The translations under genes and the position numbers were made by a program. Positions 7,752-17,623 of a DNA stretch of 64,000 nt are shown in pieces. Under the pieces are notes generated by a model. The model worked only from the letters and a program-made list of their open reading frames with translations, made no database searches and had not been told where the DNA came from. Every line of letters starts with the position of its first letter. Position 1 is the first letter of the stretch. The stretch spans positions 186,001 to 250,000 of the forward strand of contig CAXXSE010000001.1 of the NCBI GenBank assembly GCA_963664935.2, in the 5' to 3' direction. This stretch comes from G963664935 sp963664935 (GTDB taxonomy: Bacteria > Pseudomonadota > Gammaproteobacteria > Methylococcales > G963664935).

Positions 7752-10182
7752 ATGAAAATATTATATAAACTCAAAGGATTTATTGTTTATTTCTCATGCT
7801 TTATGTTGATACCAGGTGTTCTGTTGGCTCAAGAGTCACTGCCGGGGTCACTAACGGGTAAAAAACCACCCCCGGTAAAAGAACGCATCAAAGATAAATC
7901 TCTTATTCCCAACTACGTCAAGGACAAGTCGGCTGCGATCAAGTTGGGTAAAGCCTTGTTCTGGGACAGGCAGGCGGGTAGTGACGGTCAGGCCTGCGCC
8001 AGTTGCCACTTTAACGCCGGTATGGATATCCGGATCAAGAACCAGCTTAGCCCGGGTCTTCTCGGTGGTAACGCGGTTTTTGATTTTACCGCGACCGGTG
8101 GGGATCGGTCCAAACTATTCCATGCGAATAGGCGATTACCCGTTCCACCAATTATCGGATCCGAGCGACCGCGATTCGGCCGTGATTTTTGACACCGATG
8201 ATGTTACGTCCTCGCAGGGCGTCTTTCCATCAATCTTTAACGACATTATTGTTGGTAGTGCGAATGAAGATTGCGACATTGATTCGCCCGGTCTTGCTGG
8301 TGACCCTGTCGGTTTCCATGTCGGTGGTATCAATGTCCGCCGAGTTGAGCCTCGCAACACGCCAACCGTGATCAACGCGGCGCTCAATTTCCGCAACTTC
8401 TGGGATGGCCGTGCCAACAATATCTTTAATGGTAACGATCCTTTCGGACGCAGAAACCAGGATGCTCGAATCTTACGAAAAAAGCTGGATGATAGCGTCG
8501 AACAAATCAAGGTCGAATTTGAAAACTCGAGCCTGGCGTCTCAGTCCGTGGGACCTCCGGGAAGTCCTTTCGAGATGTCCTGCGCCGGCCGAACTTTCCC
8601 CAAGATCGGCAAGAAACTCTTAAGCCTCAATCCTTCGGACGGGCAAGCGGTGGATCCGACGGATAGCGTTTTAGGTCCCTTGGCCTTAATTTTGGGAGGC
8701 TTGAACACAAGCTATGAACAGATGATCGAGGACGCGTTCGCGAATAATTTGTGGGATTCGAACAAACTATTCGACATTGCGGGTAACGAAATAGGGATGG
8801 GAGCACCGGCTAACACCGACCAGTTCACCATGAAGGAGCACAATTTTGCGCTGTTCTGGGGATTGGCCATTCAATTATATCAAGCAACCCTGATATCCGA
8901 TCAAGCGCCCTTTGATACGGGTTCGATGACCGCGCAGCAGGACGACGGATTCAACGTCTTTCTAAATCAAGGTAAGTGCGTCAATTGTCATGATACCGCC
9001 ATGTTCACCAAAGCGTCCACGTTGCACCTTATTGCTGAGAATCAGGAAGAGGGGCTGGTTGAAAGGATGTTGATGGGACAAGATCACAATGCCTACCAGC
9101 TAGACGGCACCGTGAACGCCAACAAAAAAAAGTACACCTTCAAAAGCATGCTTCGTTTTGGGCCTTTCACCAGTTCCGATGTTGATAGCCTGCCTCAGGG
9201 TAAACTTACAGTTACCGAAAAAACGAAGGGCCTAAAAAAACTGAAATGCGATTATAGTCCGAATAGCGCTACTCAAAATCCTGATGGTAATCCATCTACG
9301 ATAGATGTGAAATTCGATTTTACAGCGATGACGAGCGATCCAGGTTGTGGTAATAACGCCTACGCAATTATTACTATTAACCCCAAGAAAGGTAAAAAGG
9401 AAAAGCATTCAATCAAATTTATACGCGATGGCGTAGTGTTAGTTGATGACGAAGTTGCGGGTAAGTTAAAACTCAAGTCTTTGGTCGCACTCTATGACAA
9501 CGGTTTTTACAATATTGGTGTCCGCCCGACTAAAGAAGACAAAGGCGTTGGTGGCAAGGATCCTTTTGGCAACCCGCTGTCGCTCACACGGCAATATCTC
9601 GATTTGTTACTCGGCAACAATGTACCGGACCCATTTCAGATCGACGAGTGTACTTTCGAAATTCGTTTTAACCCAGCGATCGAAATTGCTTTTTTCCCAG
9701 GCGGTTTCGATTCGGTCGCGTGTGATGATGGCTCGACCACTTTTAAGCCTACCAACAATGCCGCCAATCAGAAAGCCATTGCAAAGCAACGAGTGGCTGT
9801 CGATGGTGCTTTTAAAGTGGCGACTCTACGTAACACAGAACTGTCAGGGCCATTTTTTCATAATGGTGGTCAAGCTACTTTGAAGCAAGTCGTAGCCTTT
9901 TATAACCGGGGTGCGGATTTTGCGAAGAAAAACAAGAAAAACTTAGATCCGGACATCCAGCCGCTGGGTCTTAGCGACCAGCAACAAATGGATTTAGTGG
10001 ACTTCTTGAAGGCGCTGACCGATGATCGAGTTCGTTGCGAGCAGGTTCCATTTGATCATCCTGAATTACCCATCCCGAATGGGCATCCAGGTGACCAAAA
10101 TGGGGTGACGGAAAGTGCCATCCTAGGCCAAGCTACCGATGACTTCACAGTGATCGCGGCCACCGGCGCGCTGGCGGAATAG
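7752..10182 (+). pseudogene. large di-haem cytochrome c peroxidase-like protein, single frameshift
   Basis: An exported di-haem protein of the CcpA/MauG superfamily, about 809 residues once one indel is corrected. The first frame carries a signal peptide (about 1-26) and the first haem site ACASCH (C82-H86, followed by FNAGMD). At about 8130 one extra base shifts the reading into the next frame, which then stays open to 10182. The second frame carries the second haem site CVNCHDT near 8975. The usual peroxidase region VATLRNTELSGPFFHNGGQ is near 9818-9875. An extra beta-rich, lysine-rich segment (about 9130-9520) sits between the haem 2 site and the C-terminal part. The protein should act in the periplasm. 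The frameshift may be a real inactivation or an assembly indel; the rest looks constrained. A strong terminator follows. Confidence 0.8.
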
Positions 10183-10277
10183 CCAGCTGTCCGGGTGGTG
10201 CAAATGACCTCGTGCCTTTCGTGGACGGCTTACTGCCGTAGCGGTAGACACAGGGTAGCTCGGTTACACCTTACGAG

Positions 10278-10311
10278 AGGCGGCACTCGTCTTGAGTGCC
10301 GCCTTTTTTTT
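10278..10311 (+). terminator. rho-independent terminator after the peroxidase
   Basis: An 11-bp perfect stem AGGCGGCACTC / GAGTGCCGCCT with a 5-nt loop, followed by eight T. It lies about 95 bp after the peroxidase stop and has textbook form. Confidence 0.9.
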
Positions 10312-10419
10312 GTCCGACTCTTTGTGCCTCATTAACATCTTTTGCCCTGGCAGATTTTAAGAATCTATAAGGTCAGTATTAATAGAAAATTCCAATCGTT
10401 TTACCCAGTATCTGGATAG

Positions 10420-10837
10420 CGTCGGTAAGCGATCATCGCTCAGAAGATCCGAATGTCGCCTTTGAGTATGGAGCGGACGTTCGTCTTGGTCTCTCGACCG
10501 ACCGCTATCGGCCAGAAGCGGAAGTTCAGTTTATCGAATTTCAAAAAGAATGTGTTGCCCACCAGTGCGCCGCCTCGTTCAATACCCTAGGCATTCTATC
10601 TATCCGCAGCAGCCTAAATCCAAACCAACAGCACTTCAATCCGGTTCAGTCTTGATCCGACCATTCTCTTTTGCCTTCGCCTTTGAAAACAGTCAAATTT
10701 GTCAAAATCTTTGCACTCAAAAAGAGATATAGTCCACACCAAGGGTCAATAATTCCGGTTTTAGGTCGTGATTAACAAATTATTGCACCATTGGTACCGT
10801 CTTGTTTGAATAAAAAGGTGATTTATTTTTCCTATTC
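10420..10837. repeat. long intergenic direct repeat, copy A (about 420 bp)
   Basis: Aligns along its length with 13806-14220 and 14897-15317. Shared landmarks in order: GAGTATGGAGCGGACGTTCG, TCTCTCGACCG, a GGCCAGAAGCGG motif, CCTAGGCATTCT, CTAAATCCAAACC, TTCAATCCGGTTCAGTC, and an end TTTATTTTTCCTATTC. The left 80 bp belong to a short motif also present at 12110-12200 and 20285-20410. There is no coding potential. The stretch 10838-11390 that follows holds no gene. Confidence 0.7.
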
Positions 10838-11390
10838 CAGACCTTAACAATTTGCCCCAAAATCAGCACTTTTTCTGGACATGTTGATCTACACATATCA
10901 TCTGGCATATAAAGCTCTTTTCCAAAAAAAACAATATATTGCGGTAGGAAGCGTTAATTGACTACCCCCTATTCTTTAATGAAATTATTATCAATTCTGG
11001 TTGTTTCACCGTGATTTGTAGGCTCGCCGACCACATTGCCCATCCAAAAAATTCTCCAACTCTACTTCTCTAACTCCATAATCGCATGCAAATTCCAACA
11101 ACCAAACTTTGACAATTGAGTAACTATAAGTAACAATATATATCCATGGATAACTCTATGCACTACGATTTGGCTCAACCTCTCGAAACACAAATGCTTA
11201 TCCGCAACGAAATTACAGACTTTGTGGGCAGTGGCTGCGCTGAATCAAGATTTTTATAAAGTCGGTTAACGAAAAAGGAAAAATGAATTATCGGGTTTTA
11301 GCGAGCAAATTTGCTCATTGCTGACCAAGCTAGTTTTGGGCTGCTCTTGAGCAACTCTGCATTTTCTTTAACAATTGGAGGTGCAAGATC

Positions 11391-11984
11391 ATGAAAACTG
11401 GAATTAAACAACTCTTAATCGGATTAGCAGTGGTAAGTGCGCTATGTGCTACAAGTGTCAATGCCCAATGGTACAAAGACGAAAACGGCAATAACCAATG
11501 GCGAGATGAGGTTACAAAACCAATAGGAAAAAGCAGCGGCTCAACAGACGACAACGCAGCGGTTGCTCGCACCCGGCAACAGGTTCTGATGCTCGACGAT
11601 CTCTACAAAACAGCTGTTGTAGCGATTACCGAGCACTATGTAAACGACCCTTCCACATTATCAGCTGCTTCCGCTGCTAAAGTCTTATTTGCAGCAATGA
11701 AGGCTAAAGGTTGGCACGATGCGCGTTTACTCGGTTTCACTGATGTCTTGTTCAATGCCAGCGAAAATAAACCAAAAGACGATTTTGAGCGTGTCGCCAA
11801 AGAAAAAATATTGGGTGGCGCTGCTTCATACGAAGCCGTTGAAACCCAGGGTGGTAAAAAAGTATTCCGCATGGCAACAACAGTTCCCGTTGTCATGGAA
11901 AAATGCGTCATGTGTCATGCCAACTTCAAAGACGTGAAAGGCGCCATCGGAGCAATTTCCTATACTTTACCTCTCATCAAGTAA
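11391..11984 (+). CDS. exported DUF3365-family c-type haem protein
   Basis: A 197-residue protein with a signal peptide (about 1-25, ending SVNA) and a single c-type haem site KCVMCH (C172-H176) near the C-terminus, followed by a GAIGAISYTLPL strand. The helical region 60-130 and the late CxxCH match the DUF3365 haem-sensor or electron-carrier family (Tll0287-like). It is probably periplasmic. A clear SD (TTGGAGG at about 11379-11385) precedes the ATG. It stands alone, with a hairpin terminator downstream. It is one of three haem c proteins in 7 kb, suggesting a shared redox role; substrate and partner are not visible. Confidence 0.82.
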   Translation: MKTGIKQLLIGLAVVSALCATSVNAQWYKDENGNNQWRDEVTKPIGKSSGSTDDNAAVARTRQQVLMLDDLYKTAVVAITEHYVNDPSTLSAASAAKVLFAAMKAKGWHDARLLGFTDVLFNASENKPKDDFERVAKEKILGGAASYEAVETQGGKKVFRMATTVPVVMEKCVMCHANFKDVKGAIGAISYTLPLIK

Positions 11985-11993
11985 ATCACTGAC

Positions 11994-12037
11994 AGCGTGG
12001 CACTCAGCACTTTCACATCGCGAAGCGGTGCCACGCT
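11994..12037 (+). terminator. long-loop hairpin after the DUF3365 gene
   Basis: AGCGTGGCAC and GTGCCACGCT form a 10-bp perfect stem around a 24-nt loop, starting 10 bp after the stop. It is followed by TTC rather than a long T run, so termination is plausible but not typical. The region beyond, to 12380, contains another copy of the GAGTATGGAGCAGACGTTCG motif (about 12177-12197) and no gene. Confidence 0.5.
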
Positions 12038-12380
12038 TTCGAATGAAGAGGCATTCGAATTAGACTGTCATCGTCAAATGGAATGAGCGGTAACAATGTG
12101 GTGGAATATGCCAGGAGTCCATATCCATCAGTCTGAGGCGATAGCTGCCTTTCGCTTAGATGGGGCATAACTGCTTTGAGTATGGAGCAGACGTTCGTTG
12201 GTAGCCAGTGAATGGCGGCCTCCGACCAGGAGCCGCCGTTCATCAGAAGTCTATACTCTTTGCTGACTTTATCAGCCGTCAGCGCCAAAGCTTCGAAAAT
12301 CCGGCACCCGCTTGATAAACTCGAAACGCCTAGCCTGAGTAGGTGTGCAACCTCCACCGTATTCCACCTACGCTCAGAAT

Positions 12381-13235
12381 TTAAGACTGAGTGGACGACA
12401 GAAAGAACTCAATGATATCGGCGGACCGCCTCGGCCATTTTGAGTGCCGCCCAGTTCCTTCACAGTACCAGGTCTTAACCCCGCCTGTGCATCCTGAATA
12501 GGCTATACAGCCGTTATCAAGCTCATTTTTAGCGTTCGATTCACAGCCATTGCAATTCGCCCACCAGGACACAGATTCGTTACCATGATTTGGGAAAAGT
12601 TGATCGTTCGCACTATGGATTACCATAACCGGAATCGGATCGGGACAGGGGTGATTATACAAAGCTTCGAGGTTCATCCCGGCTGCACTGGGGGCAATAG
12701 CGGAAGGAATGTGTTTTGTCCCACTCATAAAAGCCAAAGCCATTGAAACGGATCCACCGTCCGAGTGCCCGGTAAGAAATACGCGCTGCTCATCGACACA
12801 CCATTTTTTGGCAATTAATCCCACGATAGTGCCAAGCTGGACCGTTGTCGTGGATGTTAAACTCGGGTGGTCCGTATAGGCAACGATAAATCCAGCCGTG
12901 GTTGCTTGTTTCGTGAAGCCGGTCATCCGTTCCATCCTAAAATGGTTTGACCGTGCTGGAGCGAAAACCATCAAAAGCGGGTGCGCGATCGTTGAATCGT
13001 AATTTGATGGCGTTCGTACGTTGAACTTAATTCCATCAGTGGAAGCTTCATCGTTGATTATACCTCCGGGAGCCGTTTTAGAGTCCGGGTTGCATCGAAC
13101 CATACTAGAACTGGTTGGATAGGATGCTATACCCAGCTCTACTTTCTCAGTACCGCAGCCACTTAATACAACCGAAACAGTCAGGGTAAACCAAAAGAAC
13201 ATCCCGGGTTGAAAAATATTCTGTTCGGACATCAT
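12381..13235 (-). CDS. lipoprotein alpha/beta-hydrolase esterase (PHB-depolymerase/LpqC-like)
   Basis: A 284-residue secreted esterase. A lipoprotein signal ends VVLSGC (C27). The hydrolase has a nucleophile elbow TGHSDGG (S158), an acid in IHSANDQLFP (D211) and a final histidine GRHSKWP (H264), so the triad is complete. The order and the HPLLMVFAP strand resemble polyhydroxybutyrate-depolymerase-like and feruloyl-esterase-like enzymes (Esterase_phb). Paired cysteines between residues 228 and 258 suggest disulphides, fitting an extracytoplasmic protein. It is monocistronic. The substrate is unknown. Confidence 0.85.
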   Translation of the reverse strand: MMSEQNIFQPGMFFWFTLTVSVVLSGCGTEKVELGIASYPTSSSMVRCNPDSKTAPGGIINDEASTDGIKFNVRTPSNYDSTIAHPLLMVFAPARSNHFRMERMTGFTKQATTAGFIVAYTDHPSLTSTTTVQLGTIVGLIAKKWCVDEQRVFLTGHSDGGSVSMALAFMSGTKHIPSAIAPSAAGMNLEALYNHPCPDPIPVMVIHSANDQLFPNHGNESVSWWANCNGCESNAKNELDNGCIAYSGCTGGVKTWYCEGTGRHSKWPRRSADIIEFFLSSTQS

Positions 13236-13805
13236 TATCTCCCGTTCAATATTTATTCGCCCGGAGCGGTGTTCTGTGGCTCACAGTTTGAGGATCTTAG
13301 GAACACCAAGTAGTACAAAAAGTCACCCTAAACACTTATTGAAATTCCTATTGCCGTTTACGTGCCTTTGTAGGATTAGACCAATAGACCGGCTTTGCTG
13401 TTTTACACAATCCAAGGAAAAGCCCACGCCTGGATGTTAGACCAAGTAGCGGGCTTTAGTGAATCATCACGGTTGATGGTCATCGGCGTTTCCGCCTGTA
13501 CCGTGATGCGATCTTAAACTCCTTCATTTCACTTTGTCAAAGCGTGAGATAGGTTGAATGATTGTTGAGGGAGGATAATCATTAACCTCCCCACGGACTA
13601 AATTTGGGGGATTGTCGCCCATGTCGTGCTATGGGTTGGGGTGATTTCGGCGCTTAAGTCGGCTCTGACAAAGCCGAATTTAACGCAAAGCCTTTCAAAC
13701 CAGCACTTTCAGCCCTTTGTTGTCAGAAAATCAAAGGATTCAAGCCTCACAATCTTCGAATATCAGCTTACTATCCATAGTTTCGTTCTATACAAAGGGG
13801 TCGGA
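13236..13805. other. 570-bp gene-free stretch
   Basis: Upstream of the esterase gene there is no convincing ORF. The short plus frame at 13626-13835 is not protein-like and runs into repeat copy B. It probably holds the esterase promoter near 13240-13300. Confidence 0.4.
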
Positions 13806-14220
13806 AGCTGCCTTTCGTTCAGAAAATCTGAATGACCGCAATGAGTATGGAGCGGGCGTTCGTCTGGGTCTCTCGACCGTCCGCTATCGGCCATGAGCGG
13901 ACGGTCAGTTTATATAATTTCAGTAAAGAATGGTTTGTGAGCAAGGGCGCCGCCTAGTTCATCGCCCCAGGCATTCTTCTATCCGTAAAAGCCTAAATCC
14001 AAACCAGCAGCCGCTTCAATCCGGTTCAGTCTAGATCCGACCATCCGACTTGCCCATCATCCGCCAGAAACACCAATATATGTCGAAACCATCGACAAAT
14101 TTCCCATTTCGAACACCATAAAGTCCTATTCTTCCATTGGTCACCTTCGACATTGACAACTCACAGGTTTTTCAGTATATTCTGATTTGACGAATAAAGA
14201 GCGTTTATTTTTCCTATTTT
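13806..14220. repeat. long intergenic direct repeat, copy B (about 415 bp)
   Basis: The second copy of the family defined at 10420-10837, with the same ordered landmarks: GAGTATGGAGCGGGCGTTCG, TCTCTCGACCG, GGCCATGAGCGGACGG, CCCAGGCATTCT, CTAAATCCAAACC, TCCGGTTCAGTC and an AGCGTTTATTTTTCCTATT end. Its right end lies about 130 bp before the cytochrome c start, so it may carry that gene's promoter. Confidence 0.7.
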
Positions 14221-14347
14221 CCGATGGGAAAAGGGCTTTTATCTTATTGTACCTCTTTTTTTTGGTCGTCTGCATGGGCGCTTAGAGCCAATGGAGCGCG
14301 TGAAAAGAATCTTGATCTGGACTGCCAGCAGAGCGGGAGCAAAGATT

Positions 14348-14668
14348 ATGAAAATATTCCTCGGTACTTTAGTGGGTTGGGTCGCGCTGGGCGCAGTGGG
14401 GACCGCCCTGGCGGCAGGGGATGCCGCAACGGGCAAGGCGAAATCGGCGCTGTGTGCGAGTTGCCACGGCCCCAATGGCATCAGTGCCGTGCCTATCTAT
14501 CCCAATTTGGCGGGGCAGAAAGATCAGTACCTGGTAAGCGCTCTGAAAGCATACCGAGCTGGGAAACGCAAGGGTGGACAGTCGGCTGTGATGACGCCGA
14601 TGGCCAAGCCCCTGAGCGACGCCGATATAGACAATCTGGCTGCGTACTTTTCCAGCATCAAACCCTAA
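14348..14668 (+). CDS. small class I cytochrome c
   Basis: A 106-residue mono-haem cytochrome. The signal peptide (about 1-23, ending ALAAG) is followed by the haem site LCASCHG (C36-H40), PNLAGQKDQYLVSALKAYR, and the axial methionine region VMTPMAKPLSD (M82 or M85) before a short C-terminal helix. It is typical of the c553/c4-half family of periplasmic electron carriers. The ATG at 14348 is preferred over the upstream frame because a GGGAG lies 8 bp ahead of it and the signal peptide begins there. The gene is flanked on both sides by copies of the same 420-bp direct repeat. Confidence 0.88.
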   Translation: MKIFLGTLVGWVALGAVGTALAAGDAATGKAKSALCASCHGPNGISAVPIYPNLAGQKDQYLVSALKAYRAGKRKGGQSAVMTPMAKPLSDADIDNLAAYFSSIKP

Positions 14669-14896
14669 GGGTCGCAGGAAGCACTAACAAATTCCCCAAT
14701 AAATCTTGTTGTAGCCGGATGTTCCATATGAAAATTCTGATGCGGATCATGTTGCTGCTGGGCTGGGAGTGAACCTGAGTGTAGCGCAAACCTAGGGATG
14801 CCGGCGCCGGTCAGCAATAGGTGGTGGTGGTGGTGAAGGAGTTGCGTCCTGTCTTTTGCCCCAGAATCGGCATGAAGTTTTCACGAAGGTCGGCTT
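14669..14896. other. short stretch with a signal-peptide-like relic
   Basis: At 14728-14772 an ATG begins MKILMRIMLLLGWE and stops, resembling the truncated start of another exported protein. A GGTGGTGGTGGTGG run follows at about 14820. No complete gene is present. Confidence 0.3.
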
Positions 14897-15317
14897 TGGA
14901 TCGGTAAGCGACCAGCGCTTAGACGGTCTGAGACCGCAAAGAGTATGGAGCAGACGTTCGTCTGAGTCTCTCGACTGTCCGCATTCGGCCAGAAGCGGAA
15001 TTCAGTTTATCGAATTTCGAAAAAAGAATAGTTTGCCCACAGGGGCACCGTTTCGTTCACCGCCCCAGGCATTTTGTCTATCCAGAACATCTTAATTCCA
15101 AACCAACAGCCACTTCAATCCAGTTCGATCTTGATCAGACCATCCGACTTGCCCATCAATCGCCCGAAACACCAATTTGTGTTAAACCCATTGGCAAACA
15201 GCGCATTTCGAATATCAATAAATCCCATTTTTCCATTAGTCACCATCGGAATTGACAACTTATAGGTGATTCACTACATTTCAATTTGATCAAAAAGTGC
15301 GTTTATTTTGCCTATTC
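14897..15317. repeat. long intergenic direct repeat, copy C (about 420 bp)
   Basis: The third copy, collinear with copies A and B: GAGTATGGAGCAGACGTTCG, TCTCTCGACTG, GGCCAGAAGCGG, CCCAGGCATTTTGTCTATCC, CAAACCAACAGCC, TCCAGTTCGATCTTGATC, and an end GCGTTTATTTTGCCTATTC. It ends about 11 bp before the histidine decarboxylase start, so it must contribute the promoter and perhaps the 5' leader of that operon. Confidence 0.7.
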
Positions 15318-15327
15318 TTAAAATACG

Positions 15328-16500
15328 ATGACAAATCATCTAAATCCGTTTGAAGATTGTGGTTTGAAGGAGGTTCATAAAAAGCGCCTTAAAAGGTTCC
15401 TTGACGGTGTTCAGGCGGAAGCGCATCGGTTTCTGGGATATCCAGTTTCGCAACAATTCGATTATTCGTGCCTATATCCCTTTCTCGCCTACCCCATGAA
15501 CAATCTAGGCGACCCATACACTGAGAGCAATTATCACTTAAACAGCCATGCTTTCGAAAGGGAGGTACTCGCATTCTTTTCCGAATTAATGAATGCACCG
15601 GATGAGGGGGTTTGGGGATATGTCACCAACGGCGGAACAGAAGGAAATATGTATGGCCTTTACCTGAGTAGGGAAATCTTCCCCAATGGGATGGTTTATT
15701 ATTCGGAGGATACTCACTACAGCATACCCAAGATACTGAGGATTCTCAAAGCACGTAATATCATGATTAAAAGCCAGCCCAATGGTGAGATGGATTATCA
15801 GGATTTTGCGGAAACCATCAGCATTTTCAGTGATGTTCCCGCGATCGTTTTTGCCAACATTGGCACGACCATGACCGGTGCTGTGGATAATCTGACAAAA
15901 ATCAAAGAAATTCTCAAGCAGCGTGTTAGGACAAATTACTATATTCATGCAGATGCGGCTTTGGCGGGGATGATCCTACCCTTTGTTGATGACCCCCAAC
16001 CCTTCGATTTTTCCGCCGGTATTGACAGTATTTCGATCAGTGGCCATAAAATGATCGGTTCACCCATTCCGTGCGGAGTTGTGCTGGCTCGGAAAAATCA
16101 CGTCGCTCGAATCGCCCGAGCGATCGAATATGTCGGCACTCTGGATACCACTATCTCCGGGTCTCGCAATGGTATTTCGCCTTTGTTTCTTTGGCATGCG
16201 ATTAACCAAAAGGGCAAATCGGGTTTCCGTCGGATGATCCAAAATTGTATTTCAGTCGCGAACTATGCCGTTGATCGATTTAATCGAAAAGGAATCAAGG
16301 CATGGCGGCATAAAAATTCAGTCACGGTCATATTCCCTAAAATGGCGGAGAATGTACTTAAAAAATGGCAAATTGCTGTTCATCGCGATATCGCCCATGT
16401 CATTACCATGCCGAATATCAGCAAAAACCGGATTGATGATTTTGTTGACGATATGGTTCGAGAGGCCGAACAGAATGATGTCATTGCGGTGAAACAATAA
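15328..16500 (+). CDS. hdc: pyridoxal-phosphate histidine decarboxylase
   Basis: A 390-residue group II PLP decarboxylase that should convert histidine to histamine and CO2. It matches the Gram-negative (Morganella-type) histidine decarboxylases closely: GYVTNGGTEGN (97-107), EDTHYS (127-132), ANIGTTMTG (176-184), YIHADAALAG (205-214) and the PLP lysine K241 in SGHKMIGSPIPCG, then GTLDTTISGSRNG. The length is typical. The ATG follows directly on repeat copy C, without a strong SD. The stop is 2 bp from the next start, so it forms an operon with the ACT-domain gene. No antiporter for histidine/histamine exchange is nearby, so an acid-resistance role is not shown; a biosynthetic use such as a siderophore precursor is equally possible. 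Confidence 0.9.
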   Translation: MTNHLNPFEDCGLKEVHKKRLKRFLDGVQAEAHRFLGYPVSQQFDYSCLYPFLAYPMNNLGDPYTESNYHLNSHAFEREVLAFFSELMNAPDEGVWGYVTNGGTEGNMYGLYLSREIFPNGMVYYSEDTHYSIPKILRILKARNIMIKSQPNGEMDYQDFAETISIFSDVPAIVFANIGTTMTGAVDNLTKIKEILKQRVRTNYYIHADAALAGMILPFVDDPQPFDFSAGIDSISISGHKMIGSPIPCGVVLARKNHVARIARAIEYVGTLDTTISGSRNGISPLFLWHAINQKGKSGFRRMIQNCISVANYAVDRFNRKGIKAWRHKNSVTVIFPKMAENVLKKWQIAVHRDIAHVITMPNISKNRIDDFVDDMVREAEQNDVIAVKQ

Positions 16501-16502
16501 GT

Positions 16503-16895
16503 ATGAAGCGTATTACCATCGTGACGGAAAGGCGACTCGGCGTGATATCGGAGATATCGGAATCGTTGGCTGCCGCCGATATTAATATCGAAACCATACA
16601 AACCGAGTTACACGACAACAGTTCGGTAATCATTCTAACGGTTGATCAATACGACAAAGCGTTACAGGTTATTAATAATATTGGGATGGATGCCATTTCC
16701 GAAGATGCCATTTTGCTACGTCTAAAGGATGAGCCGGGGGCGCTCGCTAAAATAGCCCGACGCTTTACCGACGCTGGAATTGGCATCCGAAGTATCGGGT
16801 TGGTCAAACGCGATCAACCCTTTGCCTTTGTGGCAATTTCCACCGAGCGAACTGCGGAGGCACTTTCTTTGGTTGAGGATGTTCTGGTTGGGTGA
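16503..16895 (+). CDS. tandem ACT-domain protein next to hdc
   Basis: A 130-residue protein made of two ACT domains: residues about 1-65 (ITIVTERRLGVISEISESLA, then a second half ending VINNIGM) and 66-130 (AILLRLKDEPGALAKIARRF, then GIGIRSIGLV). ACT domains bind amino acids and regulate metabolic enzymes or act in stand-alone sensors. The gene starts 2 bp after the hdc stop with the same polarity, which suggests it senses histidine or a related amino acid and modulates the decarboxylase. That link is inference from linkage. The family assignment itself is good. Confidence 0.85.
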   Translation: MKRITIVTERRLGVISEISESLAAADINIETIQTELHDNSSVIILTVDQYDKALQVINNIGMDAISEDAILLRLKDEPGALAKIARRFTDAGIGIRSIGLVKRDQPFAFVAISTERTAEALSLVEDVLVG

Positions 16896-17292
16896 GTATC
16901 CCTCATACTTGGACAGCCTCTTAGCCTCGCATTTTTTTTAAAATATTTTGCGTAAGGTTCGCCTACCTCGCTGTACACGACTGTCCGGTTTCGGCCATTA
17001 TGTATAGTAGCGAATTATGGATAGTAACTGAAAGGCAGGTAGTCAAATCGCGGACCGCATGCCGCCGCAGCGCCTTGGATTGGTTTGTACTACACATAAT
17101 TTCGACACCTTAATGTAGGGACAGCGAAGTTCATAAAGGCATCTTGGATTAAATAATTACCCTTCAGCTATTTCGAAGAGTCATAAATGGTCAATCAGGC
17201 CAACTAATGGGCTTTCAGAAACTCTAGATTATGTATAGCGATCGCGAAGATAAGGCCCGCGTAGACTGGCTTGACGCAGGCTGCTATCCATA

Positions 17293-17326
17293 ATGGCCGT
17301 TATGAATAGCTATTCATAACGGCCAT
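17293..17326. repeat. 34-bp perfect palindrome
   Basis: ATGGCCGTTATGAATAG is followed immediately by its exact reverse complement CTATTCATAACGGCCAT with no spacer. It lies inside the 0.73-kb gene-free stretch 16896-17623. Nearby (16990-17030) are related half-sites such as GGCCATTATGTATAG. The flanking bases GAGCGGTCATTC tie it to the widespread GGCCATGAGCGGTCATTC intergenic motif seen elsewhere in the window. Confidence 0.75.
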
Positions 17327-17623
17327 GAGCGGTCATTCGATTTGCACTAAAATCCTTCATTATCGATACTTGGCTAACTTGCGGATTCGAGTGTAAAACA
17401 GGTGGCTTTGCGCTATTTGCCTTTTCCAAAAATTCATTGACTTAGTTGGCAATCCGTACGGATCCGGCTATCAACGGGTGTTATCAGGTTTCTTCATATC
17501 ATGCGTAATTGTCGTGTTATCCTGCTAGAAAATAGCTTAACTCCTACTTTATTCTTGTCAACGCTCAATAAATAGTGTCAAGATATCCAGAAACGGGTTA
17601 ATAACTTGTTAGGTGGCTTTGGC

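Noticed and set aside
12013..12357. Minus-strand ORF of 114 codons after the DUF3365 gene
   Set aside because: Falls on the GAGTATGGAGC repeat and shows no family; treated as non-coding.
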